A stretch of DNA of 5,457 nt from contig JAPZAN010000024.1 in the NCBI GenBank assembly GCA_027460605.1, positions 1 to 5,457 of the forward strand, read 5' to 3'. The DNA comes from Candidatus Methanoperedens sp. (lineage in GTDB: Archaea; Halobacteriota; Methanosarcinia; Methanosarcinales; Methanoperedenaceae). The notes beneath the pieces were generated by a model. That model searched no databases. It worked only from the letters and a program-made list of their open reading frames with translations, and was not told the DNA's origin. Positions 1 to 4,990 of this stretch are shown piece by piece (within the stretch, counting starts at the first letter, position 1; each line of letters begins with the position of its first letter). Position numbers and translations under genes: made by a program.

Positions 1-214
1 AGGTTCTTTCGCTAACTTTCAGCAAATCAAAAAGGTGAGCTGATAAACCCAGCAATATAGAGTACACCAATATTAGAAGTTGGATTAAATTTTTCTTTTG
101 TTCAGAACTTTCCAGATTTATAACATCTATGGGAATTTTAAAAATGCGAAAGCCGAGTTCAAGAAAGCGATTTGAAAGTTTTTCTCCCTTTTTTTTATAA
201 TCTACCAGGATCAT
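1..214 (-). CDS. Probable N-terminal fragment of an unrecognised protein with one hydrophobic segment
   Basis: Reading the minus strand from an ATG at 214, the frame stays open for 71 codons and runs off the left edge. I translated it by hand. The first 35 residues are basic and charged (starting MILVDYKKKGEKLSNRFLEL). Roughly residues 43-62 are strongly hydrophobic (LIQLLILVYSILLGLSAHLF), which would suit one membrane helix. An in-frame GTG at 232 would add six residues, and stop codons lie just upstream of it, so the start is uncertain. No good Shine-Dalgarno precedes either start. The stretch is AT-rich and includes a run of eight A (minus strand, about 191-198). I do not recognise the family. 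Chance openness cannot be excluded at this length. Confidence 0.4.
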   Translation of the reverse strand, partial: MILVDYKKKGEKLSNRFLELGFRIFKIPIDVINLESSEQKKNLIQLLILVYSILLGLSAHLFDLLKVSERT

Positions 215-295
215 TTTCTCTGTTTGATACACATGTAATAGTTATTAAGATTATCTTCATCATTGAAAGTTGAAAATTGGCTTGGTCTAAAAGAT

Positions 296-332
296 AGCAA
301 CCGAAAATTTACAACCTTTCCGAGCAACCGAA
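296..332. repeat. Short direct repeat AGCAACCGAA x2 upstream of a promoter
   Basis: The 10-mer AGCAACCGAA occurs at 296-305 and again at 323-332, giving a period of 27 bp. The pair lies 29-65 bp upstream of the TATA-like box at 361 that should serve the 418-846 gene. The rest of 215-417 is AT-rich with no gene that I can support. The repeats could be regulator sites, but a 10-bp match may also be coincidence. Confidence 0.3.
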
Positions 333-360
333 GACTACACAGAGCCCTTCAAGCATAATC

Positions 361-381
361 TTTATATTTGATAACGGTTAT
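361..381 (+). promoter_or_regulatory. Archaeal TATA-like box and short inverted repeat upstream of the 418 gene
   Basis: TTTATATTT at 361-369 resembles an archaeal TATA box. A start site about 25 bp downstream would fall near 390, leaving a leader of about 27 nt that carries the Shine-Dalgarno GGAGGT (409-414), three bases before ATG 418. Directly after the box is the small inverted repeat ATAAC-G-GTTAT (371-381), placed where a repressor could block initiation. A second AT-rich candidate, TGTATAATTT (381-390), is less well placed. This rests on pattern only. Confidence 0.5.
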
Positions 382-417
382 GTATAATTTTGTCAAAACT
401 TAGAATATGGAGGTTAC

Positions 418-846
418 ATGACAACAAGCCTGAATTTCTTTAAACAATATCACAGCACCGTGATAAAAGCGCTGGGTGAGGATGCCAAGAAGGTAAATGC
501 AAAGGTCGGTTCGATAATGGCCGACAACTGGGCTGACAGCGCGGGAGAAATCAATAGCAATGCCGAGTTCGCTGAGAGTTTTGAGAATTACCTGAAAAAC
601 CATCTTGAATTTGCAAAGCAGGTGAAAGTCAAATGCGACGACAAGAATTATTCACTTGAAATCAAAGGATGCGCAATCTGCCACGGCAATGAGATATTGA
701 GAAAAGAAGGGGTGGCAGCTGCATGTCCTATCGTACAGGCTGCAAAGTATGCGGCTGTCAAGAAAATCGGAAGAAATGTGATAACAAAGGGTGTGGAAAA
801 GCCTGGCGTTGTTGGTGAATGCACCATCAAGTTTGAACTGGAATAA
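418..846 (+). CDS. Hypothetical cytoplasmic protein with a CxxCH/CPI cysteine cluster
   Basis: This is a 142-aa protein that I cannot assign to a named family. It starts at ATG 418 behind a perfect GGAGGT Shine-Dalgarno. The N-terminal half (1-70) looks helical and charged, and no signal peptide or membrane segment is visible. The C-terminal half has five cysteines: C73, C85-A-I-C88-H89, C103 (in ACPI) and C135 (in GEC near the end). The order C-x2-C-H, then GNEILRKEG, then CPI, then a closing C-T-I-K-F strand loosely recalls small-molecule or metal-binding domains of the V4R or thiazoline-carboxylate-hydrolase kind; that is only a resemblance. CxxCH is also the haem c attachment motif, but without an export signal covalent haem is unlikely. 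Zinc or Fe-S binding is more plausible. It has its own promoter and no operon partner, and it converges on queC. Confidence 0.85.
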   Translation: MTTSLNFFKQYHSTVIKALGEDAKKVNAKVGSIMADNWADSAGEINSNAEFAESFENYLKNHLEFAKQVKVKCDDKNYSLEIKGCAICHGNEILRKEGVAAACPIVQAAKYAAVKKIGRNVITKGVEKPGVVGECTIKFELE

Positions 847-877
847 TTATAGCTAAAAACTAACGTTTTAAACTAAC

Positions 878-941
878 CTTTGCGACCTTTGCGCCTTTGC
901 GGTGATAAAACGCACACCGCCGAGGCGCAGAGAATGCAAAG
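878..941. repeat. Imperfect inverted repeat built on CTTTGCG units (27-bp arms, 10-bp loop)
   Basis: The left arm (878-904) and right arm (915-941) pair at 21 of 27 positions by hand alignment, around the loop ATAAAACGCA (905-914). The left arm itself contains CTTTGCG three times, at 878, 887 and 895, and ends in GGTG; the right arm opens with CACCGC. The element fills the 128-bp gap between two convergent genes, so its transcript could fold into a long hairpin and act as a bidirectional 3'-end or mRNA-protecting structure. From memory, related CTTTGCG-rich palindromes occur between genes in many archaea and bacteria, so a dispersed repeat is the likeliest identity. There is no coding potential. 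A weak T-run on the minus strand follows queC. Confidence 0.75.
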
Positions 942-974
942 TGTTCTTAAAAATGAGTATTGAAAATTAGGTTC

Positions 975-1572
975 TCACCCTATCCGTTCAAGCAGCGGGT
1001 CTTTTGTCCCGACCATTTCGAAAGCGCGCTTGCGCCTGAGGCATGACTCGCACACGCCGCACGGTTTTTCCTTGCCTTCATAACATGACCATGACCATTC
1101 AAGAGGGGCATCAATTTCCAGCCCACGTCTTACGATATCGGCTTTGTTCATGGAAATAAGCGGAGTATAGACTGATGGGTGCACCAGCGTTCCGAATTTA
1201 AGCATTTCATTGAAACGCTCCACGAATTCAGGCGTGTTATCCGGGAAGAAAAACAACATTCCGTGCGGGCACCCAGACCTCTTCTGCGCTTTTTTGTGTA
1301 ATCTCTTTATCATCAAGTTCATTCCCCGATATTTTCGGCATCATCCCGCTGCCTGTAAGCGCGCCGCGAAAAGTGCCGTACCACGGGAGAGAAATTATGA
1401 TATGGCCGACCTTGAATTGCCCGCAGATGTTTTTCGCAAAAGCAATCTCTTTTTCCTTCGCCCTCTGCCCGTAATCAAAAGTCACGCAAACCACTTCGTC
1501 GCACCTGTTGAAAGCTTCCTTGAAAGCAACCGTGGAATCAAGGCCCGATGAAAGCAAAACTATGGATTTCAT
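975..1572 (-). pseudogene. queC: 7-cyano-7-deazaguanine (preQ0) synthase QueC, internal deletion plus frameshift
   Basis: QueC converts 7-carboxy-7-deazaguanine to preQ0 using ATP and ammonia; in archaea preQ0 feeds archaeosine in tRNA. The N-terminal part, from ATG 1572, has the PP-loop LLSSGLDST (residues 6-14), TFDYGQ (31-36) and VWVPARNVVFL (99-109), then ends at a stop at 1237-1239. The C-terminal part is in another frame and resumes at FPDNTPEFVERFN (from about 1247). It carries MNKADIVRRG and the zinc-binding cysteines C-x7-C-x2-C-x2-C (CYEGKEKPCGVCESC), and ends at 975. In intact family members about 27 residues lie between VFL and the FPDNT position. Here they are gone and the join at about 1245-1251 is out of frame, implying loss of 3n+2 bases, roughly 80. 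Both halves are otherwise well conserved, so the lesion is recent or an assembly error. As written, no functional QueC is made. Identity is confident; pseudogene status depends on the assembly. Confidence 0.88.
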
Positions 1573-1595
1573 AATGACTATTGATTTTTAAGCAG

Positions 1596-1605
1596 TAAAT
1601 ATTTA
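1596..1605. promoter_or_regulatory. Palindromic TATA-like box shared by divergent queC and dCMP deaminase genes
   Basis: The 57-bp gap (1573-1629) has the perfect palindrome TAAATATTTA at its centre. Its midpoint is about 28 bp from the queC ATG (1572) and about 29 bp from the dCMP deaminase ATG (1630). At the usual archaeal TATA-to-start distance of about 25-27 bp, both transcripts would begin within a few bases of their start codons. This agrees with the lack of a Shine-Dalgarno in front of either gene. The flank facing queC (minus strand CCAAACGA before the box) looks more BRE-like than the other flank (TTAAGCAG). Directionality is inferred. Confidence 0.55.
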
Positions 1606-1629
1606 TCGTTTGGTGCTTATTAATCGCCG

Positions 1630-2085
1630 ATGCGACCTACAATAGATGAATATTTCATGGAGATAGCGACCATAGTTGCGAAACGTTCCACCTGCCTTCG
1701 CAACCAGGTCGGCGCCGTCATTGTGAAAGATAAAAGGATACTTTCCACGGGCTATAACGGCGCCCCACGAAACCTGGAACACTGCCTTGAAATCGGATGC
1801 ATAAGGCAGCAAAATAATATAGCATCGGGGACGCGGCATGAACTCTGCCGTGCAGTTCATGCAGAGCAGAATGCCATTATACAGGCGGCGCTTCATGGCG
1901 TGAGCATTGAGGCTGCAACAATTTATTGCACGCACCAGCCATGTATCCTGTGCGCAAAGATGCTGATAAATGCCAGGATTGAAAAAGTGGTTTTCGGTGT
2001 AGTTTATCCTGATAAGGAAGCCCTGAACTTTTTTAACAAGGCAGGCGTAAAAGTCGAACAATTTGACCTCAGCCGGAGCTCTTGA
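1630..2085 (+). CDS. Deoxycytidylate (dCMP) deaminase, ComEB-like
   Basis: This is a zinc-dependent cytosol enzyme that deaminates dCMP to dUMP, the precursor for thymidylate. The 151-aa length is normal for the family. The zinc site is H77-A78-E79 (E79 as proton shuttle) with P104-C105-x2-C108. Family signatures also include CLRNQVGAVIVKDKRILSTG (22-41) and YNGAPRNLEHC (42-52), typical of dCMP deaminases rather than cytidine, tRNA or riboflavin deaminases. Extra cysteines and histidines around 52-57 and 70-73 fit the additional metal site seen in some ComEB-type enzymes. The start at ATG 1630 is supported by the conserved N-terminal RPTIDEYFMEIA and by the nearby TATA-like box; no Shine-Dalgarno is seen, so the transcript is probably nearly leaderless. 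It is the first gene of an operon with carS (5-bp gap) and pyrE. Confidence 0.93.
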   Translation: MRPTIDEYFMEIATIVAKRSTCLRNQVGAVIVKDKRILSTGYNGAPRNLEHCLEIGCIRQQNNIASGTRHELCRAVHAEQNAIIQAALHGVSIEAATIYCTHQPCILCAKMLINARIEKVVFGVVYPDKEALNFFNKAGVKVEQFDLSRSS

Positions 2086-2090
2086 GATAT

Positions 2091-2636
2091 ATGTTTGAAA
2101 TAATTGCAGTAATAGCCGGATACATTCTCAAAGCAACGTGGCTGATGCTTCCGGCTTATATTGCAAACCCCACAGCCGTTGTGTTCGGAGGCGGGACACC
2201 CATAGATTTCGGGAAGAACTGGAAGGATGGGCGAAGAATATTCGGCGACGGGAAGACTTTCCGGGGACTTATCGGAGGGACAATCTGCGGCATTATTATC
2301 GGACTAATCCAGATGCAGGTGCCGCCCCAATTTTCATTGGGAGCTTTTACATTCAGCGCGATAGTTGCCCTATCGTTTGGCGCATTGCTTGGCGATGTCA
2401 TAAAAAGTTTTTTTAAACGCCGGCTTGGATTAGAGCGGGGAGCTAAATTCCTGCTTGTGGACCAACTGGATTTTGTGGCAGGAGCATGGGTTCTGGCGTA
2501 TATTGTAGAGCCGAAGTGGTTTACTGACAACTTTACTTTCGGGATAATAATTACAGTCATCATTTTGACACCCATACTCCATCGCCTGACCAATATAATC
2601 GGGTATTATATTAAACTAAAAAAGGAGCCATGGTAA
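2091..2636 (+). CDS. carS: CDP-archaeol synthase (CTP:2,3-di-O-geranylgeranyl-sn-glycerol-1-phosphate cytidyltransferase)
   Basis: CarS is an integral membrane enzyme that activates unsaturated archaetidic acid with CTP, giving CDP-archaeol for attachment of polar head groups. It is hallmark archaeal lipid biosynthesis. The 181-aa protein has about five hydrophobic segments (roughly 4-24, 58-77, 86-105, 125-140 and 148-172), matching the five-helix family fold. Catalytic-loop motifs are visible: TPIDFGKNWKDGRRIFGDGK (36-55) followed by TFRG, then GALLGDVIKSFFKRRLGLER (97-116), and KFLLVDQLDF (119-128). I chose ATG 2091 over the in-frame TTG at 2082. TTG overlaps the upstream stop and sits only 3 bp from the GGAG at 2075-2078, whereas ATG lies 5 bp after the stop codon with a 12-bp, rather long, SD spacing. 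The 3' end overlaps the pyrE start by 1 bp. The gene consumes CTP, which links it loosely to its pyrimidine-enzyme neighbours. Confidence 0.95.
   Translation: MFEIIAVIAGYILKATWLMLPAYIANPTAVVFGGGTPIDFGKNWKDGRRIFGDGKTFRGLIGGTICGIIIGLIQMQVPPQFSLGAFTFSAIVALSFGALLGDVIKSFFKRRLGLERGAKFLLVDQLDFVAGAWVLAYIVEPKWFTDNFTFGIIITVIILTPILHRLTNIIGYYIKLKKEPW
2622..2627 (+). promoter_or_regulatory. Shine-Dalgarno AAGGAG that decides the pyrE start
   Basis: AAGGAG sits inside the last codons of carS. It is 8 bp before ATG 2636 but only 2 bp before the alternative ATG 2630, so ATG 2636 is the better start. That ATG overlaps the carS stop codon (TAATG), an arrangement typical of translational coupling. Confidence 0.75.
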
Positions 2637-3163
2637 TGGAAACGCTTGCAGAAGCCTTGAAAGAATGCGGTGCGATCAAGTTCGGTGATTTTACTCTTGC
2701 TTCAGGGAAGAAAAGCAGGTATTATGTCGATATCAAAAAAGCAAGCACAAACCCGCGAATATTGAAAATCATAGCGCATGCTATAAATGAGAAAATAAAA
2801 TCCAATTCCATATCCGCGGATTATATAGGCTGTGTAGCTCTCGGGGGAGTGCCAATAGCCGTCGCCGTATCGCTGGAAACAGGATTGCCCCTGATAATAA
2901 TCAGGAAAGAAGTGAAAGAATACGGCACGAAAGGACAAATCGTGGGTGAATTCGAGCATGGTGAATCGGTTTTAATGGTCGAGGATGTCGCCACAACTGG
3001 CGGTTCTGTCCTGAAAGCAATAGAAATGCTGCGGGGTGAGGGGGTGGTCGTTCGGTATGTTATCGTGGTGGTTGACCGTGAGGAAGGGGCAGGCAAGGCG
3101 CTTGCTGATGAGGGTATTGAACTCATACCGCTTGTGAAGAGAAGTGAATTATTGAAGGAATGA
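2636..3163 (+). CDS. pyrE: Orotate phosphoribosyltransferase
   Basis: PyrE joins orotate to PRPP to form orotidine 5'-monophosphate, the fifth step of de novo UMP synthesis, in the cytosol. The protein is 175 aa from ATG 2636, a usual length for stand-alone archaeal PyrE. The PRPP-binding loop is VLMVEDVATTGGS (112-124), with the acidic pair E116-D117. The N-terminal substrate region is FTLASGKKSRYYVDIK (19-34), and RKEVKEYGTKG (90-100) is the flexible catalytic loop. GGVPIAVAVS (70-79) follows the family pattern. VEDVATTGGS points to PyrE rather than other phosphoribosyltransferases such as Apt or Hpt. It is the last gene of the dCMP deaminase-carS-pyrE operon and is translationally coupled to carS. 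No T-rich terminator is obvious in the short gap before the next promoter. No pyrF-like domain is fused. Confidence 0.95.
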   Translation: METLAEALKECGAIKFGDFTLASGKKSRYYVDIKKASTNPRILKIIAHAINEKIKSNSISADYIGCVALGGVPIAVAVSLETGLPLIIIRKEVKEYGTKGQIVGEFEHGESVLMVEDVATTGGSVLKAIEMLRGEGVVVRYVIVVVDREEGAGKALADEGIELIPLVKRSELLKE

Positions 3164-3173
3164 AAAACCTAAC

Positions 3174-3188
3174 CTAAAGATTTATATA
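3174..3188 (+). promoter_or_regulatory. Strong archaeal promoter (BRE + TATA) for the 3224 gene pair
   Basis: CTAAAGA (3174-3180) followed directly by TTTATATA (3181-3188) fits the archaeal BRE/TATA pattern closely. Transcription should begin near 3208-3211, giving a leader of only about 13-16 nt that just holds the Shine-Dalgarno AGGAGTGA (3211-3218). This separates the small protein plus radical SAM gene from the pyrE operon, 10 bp upstream. Confidence 0.7.
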
Positions 3189-3223
3189 CAGATTATTCCA
3201 TTACACCATTAGGAGTGATTTAT

Positions 3224-3532
3224 ATGAGTGGAGAACTGAAGAAAAAAATGCTCTGGGATGGAATAATAATAAGACCACCGATAAGACCGCCGATTTGTTA
3301 TCTTCCCCCGATGTGGGAAGTTATTCTTAATCGTGATATTGGAGAACTTGCAAAAAATCTTGTAGCAACAGTCCCGGACACTGCACCAGCTGTTATAGAA
3401 AAACACCTCAACGAACGGATAAAAATAGTGGAGAAGCTTAAAGGGACAAAGAAGCTTGACGGCAAAATTGCGGATATGGCTATAAGCCACTTCAAAGCTC
3501 ATCTGGAAGAGCTTAAGGCTCTCCGGATGTAG
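3224..3532 (+). CDS. Small hypothetical protein with N-terminal RPPIRPP motif, partner of radical SAM gene
   Basis: This is a 102-aa protein that I do not recognise. ATG 3224 lies 5 bp after the Shine-Dalgarno AGGAGTGA. An in-frame GTG at 3215 lies inside that SD and is rejected. Residues 1-12 are basic. Residues 13-30 form an unusual hydrophobic, proline-rich stretch, GIIIRPPIRPPICYLPPM, with the only cysteine (C25). The IRPP unit is encoded by two nearly identical 12-mers (3269-3280 and 3281-3292, one base different). Residues 36-100 look helical and charged (for example IEKHLNERIKIVEKLKG). No signal peptide or clear membrane helix is seen. The gene is cotranscribed with a radical SAM gene 3 bp downstream. 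A small partner next to such an enzyme may be its substrate or a helper, but nothing here proves either role. It lacks the Cys-rich or Gly-rich core of common modified peptides. Confidence 0.8.
   Translation: MSGELKKKMLWDGIIIRPPIRPPICYLPPMWEVILNRDIGELAKNLVATVPDTAPAVIEKHLNERIKIVEKLKGTKKLDGKIADMAISHFKAHLEELKALRM
3269..3292 (+). repeat. Two-copy 12-bp tandem repeat encoding IRPP-IRPP
   Basis: ATAAGACCACCG and ATAAGACCGCCG lie end to end and in frame, differing only at one third-codon position. They encode residues 16-23 of the small protein. A recent in-frame duplication is the simplest origin. Confidence 0.7.
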
Positions 3533-3535
3533 TAA

Positions 3536-4393
3536 ATGAAAGTCGTAATCCTTGAGGTTGCTTACTCCTGCAATGTAAGGTGCAAGTTTTGTTATAATCC
3601 CTGGGGAGCCTCAAAGGGAAAAAGATACCCGCAGGCAAAAGTGCTTCCCAAAAGGGACTTTTTCCACATTATCGATAAACTCAAACAATGGGGTGTAGAT
3701 ACCCTTGCTTTCTCCGGTGGCGAACCTCTTCTAAATCCAGACATTTTTGAAATAGCAGCGTATTCAAAAGAACAGGGGTTCAAGAACTCGCTTTTAACCA
3801 ACGGGCTGCTTGTTGAAAGTCATGCCAAGGAAATAGCGGAAAACTTTGATGTGGTGCAGATATCCCTTCATGGCACGGAAAAAACCCATGACAGGCTCAC
3901 CGGAAGCCGGGGCAGTTTTCAGAAAGCTCTGATGGGAAGAATGGCGCTCATTGATCGTGATGTCGGTGTATCAGCGGTAATCGTTGTCAATAAATTGAAT
4001 TTGTTTGACCTGAGGGATACCATAGCTCTCGCTGCCGCGGTGGATATGAGTTCTGTGCTGGTGAACAGGTTTTTACCTGGCGGCAAAGGAATAGAAAACG
4101 TTAAAAGTCTGGGTCTTAAAGAGAATGAGTTAGTGGAGATGCTGAATGTGGTCGAGAAGGCAAGTGAAGACTTTGGGATTCCACCACTTGTCGGCACACC
4201 CACTCCTCTGTGCCTTGAAGGGCTTAGAAGTTATAACTTTCTCCTCAAGGAGGGCTGCATGGCGGGAAAGGGTCTTCACTGTGCTATAGACCCATCAGGT
4301 GGTATGAGGGTTTGCAACCACTCTCCGCAAGTTCTGGGTAACTGCCTCACTTCGGACCCTGAAGAAAGTGCGCCAGACCCGCTCTTTGTTTAG
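3536..4393 (+). CDS. Radical SAM/SPASM-type protein, C-terminally truncated
   Basis: The N-terminal radical SAM barrel carries C12-x3-C16-x2-C19 (CNVRCKFCY), which binds the catalytic 4Fe-4S cluster and S-adenosylmethionine, plus the GGEP motif (61-64), LLTNG (86-90) and ISLHG (109-113). The region LTGSRGSFQKAL (121-132) resembles peptide- and cofactor-maturing enzymes such as the PqqE and AhbC/D relatives. The C-terminus begins a SPASM domain: C241-x13-G255-x4-C260, then NHSPQVLGN (261-269). The second half of that domain (C-x2-C-x5-C-x3-C and a last C) is missing. The protein stops after DPLFV at 285 aa, whereas family members usually run some 40-60 residues further. The stop is 17 bp from the convergent neighbour's end, which leaves no room for the lost part. 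ATG 3536 follows the upstream stop by 3 bp, with a weak GGATGT SD (3525-3530). The substrate is unknown; with one auxiliary cluster site incomplete, activity is doubtful. Confidence 0.85.
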   Translation: MKVVILEVAYSCNVRCKFCYNPWGASKGKRYPQAKVLPKRDFFHIIDKLKQWGVDTLAFSGGEPLLNPDIFEIAAYSKEQGFKNSLLTNGLLVESHAKEIAENFDVVQISLHGTEKTHDRLTGSRGSFQKALMGRMALIDRDVGVSAVIVVNKLNLFDLRDTIALAAAVDMSSVLVNRFLPGGKGIENVKSLGLKENELVEMLNVVEKASEDFGIPPLVGTPTPLCLEGLRSYNFLLKEGCMAGKGLHCAIDPSGGMRVCNHSPQVLGNCLTSDPEESAPDPLFV

Positions 4394-4410
4394 ATCGACA
4401 ATAGAATACA

Positions 4411-4968
4411 TCAATACGAATACCTCTCCTCTTTCCACGGGTCTGCGCTGTCACTGTACCCGCGCTGCTCCCAGAAACCCAACTCCTGCTCCTCGGTGAA
4501 CACCACCATCCTCACCCATTTAGCGCTCTTGTAAGCATACTTCCTCGGGACAACAAGGCGAAGCGGCCCGCCATGTAAGGGTTCAAGCGGCTTTCCATAA
4601 AGTGCGTAAGCAAAAAGCACATCCGGTTCCATAAGCTCCGTAAGCGGCAGGCTTGTAGTGTAGCCGCCGTCAGCCTCAATGGTGGCAAACCGGGCATTAG
4701 TTTTGGGTTTTACAAGCTCTGCAATATCTCTAAAGCGAACGCCTTCCCATTTGTTATCCTGCCTGCTCCATCCCTTCACACAATGAAAATCGCTGACAAC
4801 AATTGTCCTGTCAAGCGCCAGCAATTGATCGTATGTTAGCCTGACCGGATTTTCTACAAGACCTTCCACGCAAAAATCCCATGTTCCTTTATCAAATTCA
4901 GGCACTTTTCCGAAATGAAGGACTGGAAAATCCGAGGTTATATGCTGATTTGGTGGAAGACGTTGCAT
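4411..4968 (-). CDS. Cytoplasmic sulfite-oxidase-fold molybdopterin oxidoreductase
   Basis: The protein is 185 aa and consists of a single Oxidored_molyb (sulfite oxidase/MsrP-like) domain. C63 in DFHCVKGWS (60-68) is the expected cysteine ligand to molybdenum. HGGPLRLVVP (132-141) and YKSAKWV (146-152) form the pterin-binding and core segments, and the C-terminal GFWEQRGYSDSADPWKEERY (164-183) is typical of this short subfamily. Family length is about 180-210 aa, so it looks complete. There is no Tat signal, unlike periplasmic MsrP, so it should act in the cytoplasm. No haem or flavin partner and no molybdopterin-synthesis gene is adjacent, so neither substrate nor electron partner can be read from context. 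ATG 4968 agrees with the usual RLPPNQH start of the family. No Shine-Dalgarno is present; a TATA-like box about 26 bp upstream suggests a leaderless mRNA. Confidence 0.9.
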   Translation of the reverse strand: MQRLPPNQHITSDFPVLHFGKVPEFDKGTWDFCVEGLVENPVRLTYDQLLALDRTIVVSDFHCVKGWSRQDNKWEGVRFRDIAELVKPKTNARFATIEADGGYTTSLPLTELMEPDVLFAYALYGKPLEPLHGGPLRLVVPRKYAYKSAKWVRMVVFTEEQELGFWEQRGYSDSADPWKEERYSY

Positions 4969-4990
4969 AATTTACTCTGTGTATCTTTTC

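Noticed and set aside
670..686. c-type cytochrome call from CAICH
   Set aside because: Single motif, no signal peptide or membrane anchor; covalent haem attachment happens outside the cytoplasm.
878..941. CRISPR array from the repeated CTTTGCG units
   Set aside because: Units are 7 bp with spacings of 1-2 bp and form an inverted, not direct, repeat; no cas gene is in the window.
1237..1322. Programmed frameshift or intron in queC
   Set aside because: A programmed shift would not remove about 27 conserved codons, and an intron would add sequence rather than delete it.
1210..1551. 113-codon open frame on the plus strand opposite queC
   Set aside because: It is antisense to both conserved QueC halves, crosses the deletion join, and its product has no family features; a shadow frame.
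1603..2061. 152-codon open frame on the minus strand opposite the dCMP deaminase gene
   Set aside because: The plus strand encodes an unmistakable zinc deaminase; the antisense product has no motif and would disrupt the divergent promoter layout.
2156..2593. 145-codon minus-strand frame opposite carS
   Set aside because: Antisense of the conserved CarS loops; low-complexity Ser/Pro-rich product typical of a shadow frame.
2630..2635. ATG 2630 as the pyrE start
   Set aside because: Only 2 bp from the Shine-Dalgarno; ATG 2636 has 8-bp spacing and the usual overlapping TAATG.
3215..3223. GTG 3215 as the start of the small RPPIRPP protein
   Set aside because: GTG lies within the Shine-Dalgarno AGGAGTGA; ATG 3224 has ideal spacing.
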